Origin: an uncultured Collinsella sp.
GTDB taxonomy: Bacteria > Actinomycetota > Coriobacteriia > Coriobacteriales > Coriobacteriaceae
Length of the DNA stretch: 12,606 bases
Assembly: GCA_902470365.1 (NCBI GenBank)
Contig: CABRFZ010000039.1
Coordinates: 1-12,606 of the forward strand
Direction: 5' to 3'
Under the pieces are notes generated by a model. That model was not told where the DNA came from, did no database searches, and was given only the letters and a program-made list of their open reading frames with translations. Position 1 is the stretch's first letter; each line of letters opens with the position of its first letter. Positions 7,348 to 12,606 of this stretch are shown here, piece after piece. The position numbers and the translations under genes were made by a program.

Positions 7348-8733
7348 CTAATCGATCTTGTTGTTGGTCAGACCGGCGCGGAACACGGTGGCGTCGCCAT
7401 CGGCCTTGCTCGGATCGTAGAGGTTCAGGGCAGCCACGTACATGGCGGCAGCGGTGACCAGGTCGTCCTTGTAGGTGACCTCGTTGGGAGCGTGAGCCTG
7501 AGACTCGGCACCCGGGCCAAAGCCCACGCAGGGGATGCCGTAGCGGCCCTGGATGGAGACGCAGTTCGTGGAGAAGGTCCACTTGTCGCACAGCGGACGA
7601 CCGGTGCGCTTGTCCATGCTGGGCTCGCAGCCGATGCGCTCGTCACCAAACATAGCCTTGTGGGCGTCGACGAGGGCCTTGACGTGCGGAGCGGTCTCCT
7701 TGTTGATCCACGTGGGGAAGTAAGCCTCGGTCTCGTAGACCTCGCCGGTCCAGGACGGACGGTCGTACATGTACATGGAGACCTTCACGTCGTCGCCGTA
7801 CTTCTTGGCAGCCGGCAGGTTGCGGATCTCGTCCAGGCAGGACTCCCAGGTCTCACCGGCGGTCATGCGACGGTCGATGGAGATGGCGCAGGAGTCGGCC
7901 ACGGCGCAACGGCTGGGGCTGGTGTAGAAGATCTGGCTGACGGTGCAGGTGCCGCGGCCCAGGAAGCGGGCGTCCTCGAAGTGCTCGGGGTTGTATTTGG
8001 GGTCGAGCATCTTGACGAGACCCTTGATGTCGGTCGACTCGTCGCAGCCGTTGTTGTTGAGGGCGCGGACGTCGGCGATGATGTCGGCCATCTTGTAGAT
8101 GGCGTTGTCGCCGCGGTCGGGAGCAGAACCGTGGCAGGAGGTGCCGTGAACGTCGACGCGGATCTCCATGCGGCCGCGGTGACCGCGATAGATGCCGCCG
8201 TCGGTGGGCTCGGTGGAAATGACGAACTCGGGCTTAATGCCGTCCTTGTTGTAGATGTACTGCCAGCACATGCCGTCGCAGTCCTCTTCCTGGACGGTGC
8301 CGACGACCATGATCTTGTAGCCCTCGGGGATGAGGCCCATGTCCTTCATCATCTTGGCAGCATAGGTAGCAGAAGCCATGCCGCCCTCCTGGTCGGAGCC
8401 GCCGCGGCCGTAGATGATCTCGTCGGTCTCGTAGCCCTCGTAGGGATCGGCATCCCAGTTCTCGATGTTGCCGATGCCGACGGTGTCGATGTGGGAGTCG
8501 ATGGCGATGATCTTGTCGCCCTCGCCCATAAAGCCCATGACGTTGCCCAGGCCATCGACCTTGACCTCGTCATAGCCAAGGCTCTCCATCTCGGCCTTGA
8601 TGCAAGCGACAACCTCGCCCTCCTCGCAAGACTCAGAGGGATGGCTAATCATTGCGCGAAGAAAACGCGTCATATCAGCACGGTGGGACTCCGCAGCAGC
8701 CTTAATGGCATCAAAATCGAGTTCCTTAGTCAT
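7348..8733 (-). CDS. ygeY: YgeY-type M20 family metallopeptidase/deacylase
   Basis: The 461-residue product is a zinc-dependent M20 family amidohydrolase. Metal and catalytic motifs run in order: DSHIDTV (His81, catalytic Asp83), GRGGSDQEGGMA (bridging Asp114), GTVQEED (catalytic Glu149, metal Glu150) and QAHAPNEV near the C-terminus (His414). The Gln-Glu-Gly-Gly after the bridging Asp is how I recall the YgeY subgroup, in place of the Lys-Gly of peptidase T/ArgE. Relatives act on acetylornithine, peptides or carbamoyl-amino acids; here a ureido or acyl derivative of diaminopropionate is the likely substrate, by context only. The ATG at 8733 was chosen over a TTG at 8742 because AAAGG sits 9 bases before the ATG and directly against the TTG. 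It lies between dpaL (229-bp gap with a long inverted repeat) and ygeW. Confidence 0.9.
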   Translation of the reverse strand: MTKELDFDAIKAAAESHRADMTRFLRAMISHPSESCEEGEVVACIKAEMESLGYDEVKVDGLGNVMGFMGEGDKIIAIDSHIDTVGIGNIENWDADPYEGYETDEIIYGRGGSDQEGGMASATYAAKMMKDMGLIPEGYKIMVVGTVQEEDCDGMCWQYIYNKDGIKPEFVISTEPTDGGIYRGHRGRMEIRVDVHGTSCHGSAPDRGDNAIYKMADIIADVRALNNNGCDESTDIKGLVKMLDPKYNPEHFEDARFLGRGTCTVSQIFYTSPSRCAVADSCAISIDRRMTAGETWESCLDEIRNLPAAKKYGDDVKVSMYMYDRPSWTGEVYETEAYFPTWINKETAPHVKALVDAHKAMFGDERIGCEPSMDKRTGRPLCDKWTFSTNCVSIQGRYGIPCVGFGPGAESQAHAPNEVTYKDDLVTAAAMYVAALNLYDPSKADGDATVFRAGLTNNKID

Positions 8734-8838
8734 AACAGTCAACCTTTCTACAAGGGTTTACCTACAGGTGGATTTCTTTCAGATAGATCACTTGTGCCAA
8801 GCAGCTGAGGTCGAGTGCCCGGCAAGCAAGTAAACGTA

Positions 8839-8956
8839 GGGTGGCGGAGCATATGTTTGCTCCGTCGCGAGTTCCGCACGAGCCGGAGAGCACTTAATGT
8901 GCTCTCCGTGCGAGCAGGACTGTTCGAGCAGGGAGCAAACATATGCTCCGCCACCC
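8839..8956. repeat. Nested long inverted repeat between dpaL and ygeY
   Basis: Perfect 25-bp arms at 8839-8863 and 8932-8956 (each with GCGGAGCATATGTTTGC or its complement) enclose 68 bp. Within that lies a second perfect 10-bp hairpin, CGGAGAGCAC (8884-8893) with GTGCTCTCCG (8899-8908), around the loop TTAAT. CGCACG/CGTGCG flanks extend the inner stem if a 4-base bulge is allowed. The repeat starts 15 bp after the dpaL stop codon and ends about 105 bp before the ygeY start. It would fold in the operon transcript and could limit read-through or protect the dpaL 3' end. It carries no open reading frame that looks like a protein, and no transposase or target-site duplication was seen. Confidence 0.8.
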
Positions 8957-8971
8957 GGACAGGTCATCCTG

Positions 8972-10186
8972 CTAGCAGGTCGGATACTCGCCCTCCCAGA
9001 CGATGCGACGGTACTGATCCGGGTCCGTGTCACCTTCCGTGGAGAAGCAGAGAACGGAGCTCGTCTTGTCCAGGCCGATGAGCTCCTTGAGCTCGGCGTA
9101 CTCGGGATCGAGCATGAGAGTCTCGACCAGACCGGTGGTCACAGCGCCGGACTCGCCGGAGATGACGCGCGGGTCGCCCTTCTCGGGAGCGCCCAGGGTG
9201 CGCATGCCGCGAGCGGTGACCCAGTCGGGGCAGGACACGAAGGCGGTGGCGTGGTTGCGCAGGATATCCCAGCCCAGGATGTTGGGCTCGCCGCAGCACA
9301 GACCGGCCATGATGGAGGGCATGTCACCGTCCACGATGCGCGGATCGCCGTCGCCGGCGGCAGCGCCCTTGTACAGGCAGGCGGCAGGCGAGCACTCGAC
9401 CACGACGAAGGTGGGCGGGTTATCGGGATACAGGTTGGTGAAGTAGCCCACCACGGCGCCAGCCAGCGAGCCCACGCCAGCCTGGACAAACACGTGCGTC
9501 GGGCGGTTGATGGCCATCTCGCGCAGCTGCTCGGCAGCCTCGGAAGCCATGGTGCCGTAGCCCTCCATGATCCAAGACGGGATCTTCTCGTAGCCCTCCC
9601 AGGCGGTGTCCTGAACGATGACGCCGCGCTCGCAGGCGTCGGCCTCGGCGGCGGCCATGCGCACGCACTCGTCGTAGTTGACCTCTTCGATGGTCACCGT
9701 GGCGCCCTCGGCGGCGATGTTATCGAAGCGGGGCTTGGTGGAACCCTTGGGCATGTGCACGACGGCCTTCTGGCCCAGCTTGTTGGCAGCCCATGCCACG
9801 CCGCGGCCATGATTGCCGTCGGTAGCGGTAAAGAAGGTGGCCTGGCCAAAGTCCTTGGCAAGCTGATCGGAGGTCAGGTAATCGAAGGTGCACTCGGCAA
9901 CGTCCTTGCCGGTCTCGTCGGCAATGTAGTTGGCCATGGCAAACGATCCGCCCAGAACCTTAAAGGCGTTGAGGCCAAAGCGATAGCTCTCGTCCTTAAC
10001 GCACAGGTTGGACAGACCCAAGCGCGCAGCCTGACCGTCCAGGCGGGCAAGCGGGGTGACGGTATATTGAGGGAACGACTGGTGGAAGGCGCGGGCCTTC
10101 TTCACGTGGTCGAGGCTCATGATTCCCAAGTGCTTGTCATCGCTCTTGGGCATCGTGTTGCCCGCCCACTGGATCTTATCGGCCAT
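8972..10186 (-). CDS. dpaL: Diaminopropionate ammonia-lyase (YgeX)
   Basis: The 404-residue product is a fold-type II pyridoxal phosphate enzyme converting 2,3-diaminopropionate to pyruvate and two ammonia. NAFKVLGGSFAM contains the Schiff-base lysine (Lys76). TATDGNHGRGVAW carries Asp123, and VQDTAWEGY carries Asp193; these match the two aspartates used for the D- and L-isomers in the E. coli enzyme. QAGVGSLAGA (residues 235-244) is the glycine-rich phosphate-binding loop. Length equals the family norm (about 400). The ATG at 10186 has AAGGAG with a good spacer. It is the first gene of the operon and diverges from the PAS/HTH regulator across a 277-bp region with paired palindromes. Codon use is strongly biased, as in ygeY and ygeW. 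Threonine dehydratase is a weaker alternative, since the two Asp motifs favour DpaL. Confidence 0.95.
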   Translation of the reverse strand: MADKIQWAGNTMPKSDDKHLGIMSLDHVKKARAFHQSFPQYTVTPLARLDGQAARLGLSNLCVKDESYRFGLNAFKVLGGSFAMANYIADETGKDVAECTFDYLTSDQLAKDFGQATFFTATDGNHGRGVAWAANKLGQKAVVHMPKGSTKPRFDNIAAEGATVTIEEVNYDECVRMAAAEADACERGVIVQDTAWEGYEKIPSWIMEGYGTMASEAAEQLREMAINRPTHVFVQAGVGSLAGAVVGYFTNLYPDNPPTFVVVECSPAACLYKGAAAGDGDPRIVDGDMPSIMAGLCCGEPNILGWDILRNHATAFVSCPDWVTARGMRTLGAPEKGDPRVISGESGAVTTGLVETLMLDPEYAELKELIGLDKTSSVLCFSTEGDTDPDQYRRIVWEGEYPTC

Positions 10187-10278
10187 ACGGTGAACTCCTT
10201 AAGTCCTCTCTTGCCGGCCCCCGCATACGCGTTTCAGCCCATTCCCATTCATGCGACTGAACTTTTATGTGGATGCCA

Positions 10279-10293
10279 AACAAAAAGTTTGTT
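10279..10293. promoter_or_regulatory. Candidate operator 1, dpaL side
   Basis: This is a perfect palindrome, AACAAA-AAG-TTTGTT. It lies about 92 bp before the dpaL start codon and is continued on its right side by AG, giving the half-site TTTGTTAG. On the minus strand it lies just upstream of a weak CATAAA -10-like hexamer (about 10264-10269) that lacks a good -35. This would suit a promoter needing an activator, but the promoter is uncertain. Confidence 0.6.
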
Positions 10294-10329
10294 AGCACTG
10301 TTCTATCACACTTTTTGATTGGCAAACCT

Positions 10330-10344
10330 AACAAATTGTTTGTT
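10330..10344. promoter_or_regulatory. Candidate operator 2, regulator side
   Basis: This second copy of the palindrome, AACAAA-TTG-TTTGTT, has CT on its left side giving the half-site CTAACAAA, the complement of the extended half-site of copy 1. Its centre is 51 bp from that of copy 1, close to five helical turns, so both could be bound on one face of the DNA. A lone TTTGTT half-site occurs at 10400-10405. The most likely binder is the neighbouring YheO-type regulator. Confidence 0.6.
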
Positions 10345-10463
10345 GCCGTAATCGGTACTTTTTCGCTGCCGAACGGTCATGAATTGCCTTGTTGATGGAT
10401 TTGTTTGCGAACAGATGTGGTTTATGGCAAAGTGTGCCCAAACTAATTTTTAGGAAGGCACCC

Positions 10464-11117
10464 ATGACCCCCGCACAGATTGAGTTTTACAAGCGCCTCG
10501 CACACGGCCTGGCGCTCCAATTTGGCCCCAACTGCGAAGTCGTCGTCCACGATCTGGAGACCGAGGACGTGGACCACTCCATCGTAGTGATCGAAAACGG
10601 CCACGTCAGCGGGCGCAAACTGGGTGACGGCCCCAGCCATATCGTGTTTGAGTCCATGCACGAGGGCGCCACCGACGTACACGACCGCGAGCCATACCTC
10701 ACCAAAACCACCGATGGCAAGCTGCTCAAATCGTCGACGATCTTTATCCGCAACGATGAGGGCAAGCCCGTCGGCATTTTGGGCATTAACTTTGACATTA
10801 CGCTCATGAAGGCTTTTGAGCGTTCGCTCGACGCCTTTACCGGCACCGGCGGCACGGGCTATACCGAGCCCGAGCCCATTACCAAGAACATCGGCGACCT
10901 GCTCGAGGACCTGCTGCACGAGTGCGAGCAGTTTGTGGGCAAGCCCGCGGCACTCATGACCAAAGACGAGCGCATTCGTGCCATTGGCTACCTCGACCGT
11001 CGCGGCGCCTTCCTCATTTCCAAGTCGAGCGAACGCGCCTGCGAGTTCTTTGGCATCTCCAAGTACAGCTTCTATAGCTACCTCAATGAGGCCAAGGCGG
11101 CGGCCGGCGACAAGTAG
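10464..11117 (+). CDS. YheO-type PAS/helix-turn-helix transcriptional regulator
   Basis: The 217-residue product has a YheO-like PAS domain (about residues 8-118). It includes NCEVVVHDLE (23-32), NGHVSGRKLGDG (45-56) and a STIFIRNDEGKPVGILGINF block (91-110). The C-terminal HTH domain is DERIRAIGYLDRRGAFLISK followed by CEFFGISKYSFYSYLNE (193-209). The best-known relative, DauR, controls D-arginine catabolism, so the PAS domain probably senses a small nitrogen metabolite. The ATG at 10464 has GGAAGG five bases upstream and opens the conserved domain; an earlier in-frame ATG at 10389 lies in the control region. It is divergent from dpaL, with twin palindromes between them, so control of the dpaL operon and of itself is likely. 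The ligand is unknown. After its stop, a weak ACTCGC/GCGAGT hairpin (11120-11156) lacks a T tract. Confidence 0.88.
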   Translation: MTPAQIEFYKRLAHGLALQFGPNCEVVVHDLETEDVDHSIVVIENGHVSGRKLGDGPSHIVFESMHEGATDVHDREPYLTKTTDGKLLKSSTIFIRNDEGKPVGILGINFDITLMKAFERSLDAFTGTGGTGYTEPEPITKNIGDLLEDLLHECEQFVGKPAALMTKDERIRAIGYLDRRGAFLISKSSERACEFFGISKYSFYSYLNEAKAAAGDK

Positions 11118-11200
11118 GCACTCGCATGGATTGCCCCTCCCCTTTTGGGCGCGAGTTCTGGAAAGCACGAATCCAAGACCGAGCAGCTTGGGAAGTTCCA

Positions 11201-11206
11201 TATAAT
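11201..11206 (+). promoter_or_regulatory. -10 element of the membrane protein gene
   Basis: A perfect TATAAT stands 35 bp before the chosen start codon at 11241. No matching -35 hexamer is visible at the usual spacing (11178-11183 reads ACCGAG). A transcript starting near 11213 would carry the GAAAGGA ribosome binding site but not the upstream in-frame ATG at 11145, which supports the start at 11241. Confidence 0.5.
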
Positions 11207-11240
11207 CGATGTCATTAGTATTTCGAAAGGATGGAACAGA

Positions 11241-12203
11241 ATGGCGTTGAGCAAGGCATCATGCACCGGTCGCGGATTGATTCCGGCAATTGGTGGACAT
11301 GTGCACCACATGTTCGATGAGAGTGAAGACGACCTGTTTTCGCTGAGCCTTGACGACGTGATGGATGATCGCCCGTGGACCGCCGACGAACTCATGAGCG
11401 GCGGGGCTCGCCCGTCAAGTCCCAATCCCGCACTTGCGCCTAAAACCGCATCTGCGCCGACTCCTGCGCAGTCGCCCGCACCCACTTCGGCGCCCACGCC
11501 CGCTCCCCGCCCCGCAAGCGACCCGTCCGAGACGGCGGCATTTCTCGCTGCAGCGACGCAGGGCAAATCGGCCGACAGCACCGTTATGTATAACGCCCAG
11601 CAGTTGCCCGTTCCTGCGGCGCGCAAGCCTCCGGTCACAAGGCTCGATGAGCCCGTTGCCCATCAGGTTACCCACGATTCCTGGGCTGCAGCCGATCTGG
11701 ATGAGACCTCTACCGGCATGCCGGCGCTCGATGTTCCAGTTAACCCGCTTTTTGCCGCCAACACGAGCGCCGCAGACTATGAGGGCGGTGCGGCATATTC
11801 CGATTATTCCGATGGCTATGCTGGCACCGGTCGCATCGAGACCGAGGATTATGGCACCGCATCGAGCGATTATCTCAACGATCCGTACGCTGCCACGCCT
11901 GCACCGGAATATGACCCGGAGGCCGCGTCCGCGCCGGCATATACCAAAAGCACGGGCGAAGAGCGCTTCGCCGATTATTACGCCGAGGAAAAGGCGCTGC
12001 GTTTCTCGGAATTTCCGCAGGCAGTCAAGGTTGCCTTTATCGCCATTATCATTGCCCTGCTCGGCGTCATTGCGTTTGAGGGATTCCAGCTGTTCCGCGG
12101 CCCCACCCAAGCGGAGTCGGAGACCCAGCAAAAAGAGGACGATAACCAGTACCTGGACATCAACACCCTCAAGGGCGACCCCAACGACGGAGACGATGAG
12201 TAG
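11241..12203 (+). CDS. Unrecognised protein with long disordered region and one C-terminal membrane segment
   Basis: I do not recognise this family. The 320-residue product has an acidic stretch (DESEDDLFSLSLDDVMDD, about residues 25-42) and a Pro/Ala/Ser-rich linker (about 55-100). A Tyr/Asp/Gly-rich stretch (about 173-235, with DYSDGY, DYGTASSDY and PEYDPE) comes next. One hydrophobic helix follows at about 264-286 (VAFIAIIIALLGVIAFEGF), then an acidic tail of about 33 residues. There is no N-terminal signal peptide, so the topology is probably a cytoplasmic N-terminus with the short tail outside. The ATG at 11241 follows GAAAGGATGGAACAGA and a TATAAT; an ATG at 11310 (before DESEDD) is a possible later start. 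The composition suggests a cell-envelope or division-associated scaffold, but that is only a guess. Codon use is normal for the window. It has no evident link to the catabolic cluster. Confidence 0.75.
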   Translation: MALSKASCTGRGLIPAIGGHVHHMFDESEDDLFSLSLDDVMDDRPWTADELMSGGARPSSPNPALAPKTASAPTPAQSPAPTSAPTPAPRPASDPSETAAFLAAATQGKSADSTVMYNAQQLPVPAARKPPVTRLDEPVAHQVTHDSWAAADLDETSTGMPALDVPVNPLFAANTSAADYEGGAAYSDYSDGYAGTGRIETEDYGTASSDYLNDPYAATPAPEYDPEAASAPAYTKSTGEERFADYYAEEKALRFSEFPQAVKVAFIAIIIALLGVIAFEGFQLFRGPTQAESETQQKEDDNQYLDINTLKGDPNDGDDE

Positions 12204-12233
12204 CGGGAGCTGAAGGCGGCCGCAGGATCCCGC
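12203..12233 (+). terminator. Weak terminator candidate after the membrane protein gene
   Basis: GCGGGA (12203-12208, overlapping the stop codon) pairs with TCCCGC (12228-12233), and CTG/CAG can stack inside. No T tract follows directly (the nearest TTTT is at 12259-12262), so termination by this stem is doubtful. Confidence 0.25.
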
Positions 12234-12251
12234 ATCCAGCGCCGGCTTCTA

Positions 12252-12350
12252 AGTGCTGTTTTGTCATCCAGCCACACTTTTCCGAAGTTTTAAGGTGCCT
12301 ATTTCGACACTTTTCCGTACTTTTACACGGCTGATTTCGACACTTTTCCG
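12252..12350. repeat. Three tandem units with 33-bp period
   Basis: Units end at 12284, 12317 and 12350, and each finishes with ACACTTTTCCG. Units 2 and 3 share a longer 17-bp end, ATTTCGACACTTTTCCG (12301-12317 and 12334-12350); their first halves are diverged (AAGTTTTAAGG versus TACTTTTACAC). Unit 1 shares only the 11-bp end. The period is close to three helical turns, which would place each copy on the same DNA face. Being in an intergenic stretch, this may be a protein-binding array upstream of the gene at 12584. Nothing suggests it is translated. Confidence 0.65.
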
Positions 12351-12382
12351 GATGAAAGCCGAATAATCACTTGGGAAACCAA

Positions 12383-12412
12383 CGCCATCCGCGCGTCATT
12401 TCGCGGATGGCG
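12383..12412. terminator. Perfect 11-bp hairpin, possible terminator
   Basis: CGCCATCCGCG (12383-12393) and CGCGGATGGCG (12402-12412) form a perfect stem around an 8-base loop. On the plus strand CTTGATTTCT follows, a poor but T-containing tail. It could end transcription from the membrane protein gene 180 bp upstream, or be a binding palindrome for the next gene's promoter region. Confidence 0.45.
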
Positions 12413-12422
12413 CTTGATTTCT

Positions 12423-12452
12423 GTCCGTACACGTTGAGTCCGTACACGTTGA
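12423..12452. repeat. Tandem 15-bp direct repeat
   Basis: GTCCGTACACGTTGA occurs twice in direct succession (12423-12437 and 12438-12452) without a mismatch. Each copy holds a GTAC and an ACGT palindrome. It could be two adjacent binding sites near a promoter or a recent slippage duplication. Confidence 0.6.
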
Positions 12453-12464
12453 TAGACTTCCTCT

Positions 12465-12583
12465 TGCCCGCAAGGAGCGGGCACGTTTTATCCAGAGTCG
12501 GGGTAGAGAGTTGGCTCCACGATCCCGACGCCAACCGGCCAAGAGGCACGGTGGCCCTGCCAACATCGATGAAAGGAGTCCGT
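12465..12583 (+). promoter_or_regulatory. Candidate structured 5' leader of the gene at 12584
   Basis: A TGCCCGC/GCGGGCA hairpin (12465-12483, 5-base loop) followed by CGTTTTA resembles a short terminator or leader stem. After it, TTTATC (about 12487-12492) can pair, with one wobble, with GATGAA directly before the GAAAGGAG ribosome binding site. In between, GTCGGG pairs with CCCGAC, and GTTGGC from the loop between them can pair with either of two downstream GCCAAC copies, giving a pseudoknot. A closing stem that touches the ribosome binding site is how translational riboswitches work. TTATCCAGAG at the 5' side and GCCAACC recall S-box-type RNAs, but the S-box core GGAGGGA is absent, so no class is assigned. 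Confidence 0.35.
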
Positions 12584-12606
12584 ATGGACAATTTCTCCGT
12601 GCGCAG
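12584..12606 (+). CDS. Start of a gene cut by the window end
   Basis: An ATG at 12584 with GAAAGGAG seven bases away opens a frame reading MDNFSVR before the window ends. Seven residues are too few to identify it. The strong ribosome binding site and structured leader make a real gene likely. Confidence 0.55.

Noticed and set aside
7261..8808. A 515-codon open frame on the plus strand
   Set aside because: It lies antisense to ygeY, which has complete M20 motifs and a good ribosome binding site. The plus-strand frame is low-complexity (Val/Gly/Asp/His/Ala-rich), typical of the shadow of a GC-rich gene.
8897..10318. A 473-codon open frame on the plus strand
   Set aside because: It is antisense to dpaL, whose catalytic residues are all present. 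The frame has no recognisable domain and also runs through the inverted repeat and the control region.
10187..10463. Sigma54-type promoter near dpaL, as expected from E. coli YgeV
   Set aside because: GG and GC elements such as those near 10425-10440 have the wrong spacing. Actinobacteria generally lack sigma54, and the neighbouring regulator is of the YheO type.
12252..12350. CRISPR array
   Set aside because: Only three units are present, the conserved part is 11-17 bp at one end of each 33-bp unit, and no spacer of normal length or cas gene is present.
12367..12591. A 74-codon minus-strand open frame
   Set aside because: It crosses two hairpins and the 15-bp repeat, lacks a ribosome binding site and has no protein-like features.

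Overview
The window looks like chromosome of a high-GC anaerobic gut actinobacterium of the class Coriobacteriia, most likely Collinsella or a close relative. The basis is the GC-rich codon usage, AAGGAG-type ribosome binding sites, and gene content and arrangement typical of that group. The genus is inferred from remembered features of the group; no search was run.

Most of it (about 15-10186) is a catabolic and accessory-gene cluster equivalent to the E. coli ygeX-ygeY-ygeW-ygeZ-yqeA-yqeB-yqeC-ygfJ region. That region is tied to selenium-dependent molybdenum hydroxylases and, in recent work on gut anaerobes, to anaerobic purine/uric acid breakdown. Four parts can be seen. (1) A minus-strand operon, dpaL (ygeX, 2,3-diaminopropionate ammonia-lyase) - ygeY (M20-type peptidase/deacylase) - ygeW (carbamoyltransferase) - arcC (carbamate kinase), ends at an intrinsic terminator at 4930-4960. 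(2) A minus-strand pair encodes a MocA/YgfJ-like nucleotidyltransferase and a dihydropyrimidinase/hydantoinase (ygeZ/hyuA type). (3) A plus-strand yqeC converges on that pair, and a 26-bp inverted repeat lies between them. (4) A minus-strand pair, yqeB-like and xdhC-like, diverges from yqeC and runs off the left part of the window.

Read as one pathway, the hydroxylase maturation proteins (XdhC, YqeB, YqeC, MocA-like) would prepare a molybdenum enzyme encoded outside this window. The hydantoinase would open a cyclic ureide. YgeY and YgeW would process the ureido/carbamoyl intermediates and give carbamoyl phosphate. ArcC would turn that into ATP, ammonia and CO2, and DpaL would convert diaminopropionate to pyruvate and ammonia. 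The order of steps is inferred.

A YheO-type PAS/HTH regulator (10464-11117) is divergent from dpaL. The 277-bp region between them holds two copies of the same palindrome, AACAAA-N3-TTTGTT, with centres 51 bp apart; these are the best operator candidates in the window. E. coli instead has the sigma54 activator YgeV near its equivalent cluster.

Right of the regulator is an unrelated gene (11241-12203) for a protein with a long disordered Pro/Ala- and Tyr-rich region and one C-terminal membrane segment. It is followed by about 380 bp without a gene. That stretch carries a 33-bp-period tandem repeat, a perfect 11-bp hairpin, a tandem 15-bp repeat and a structured candidate leader before a gene that begins at 12584 and is cut by the window end.

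The window does not show a clearly undescribed system. The most testable unusual items are the twin operators, a nested long inverted repeat between dpaL and ygeY, the 33-bp repeat array, and the structured leader at the right edge.
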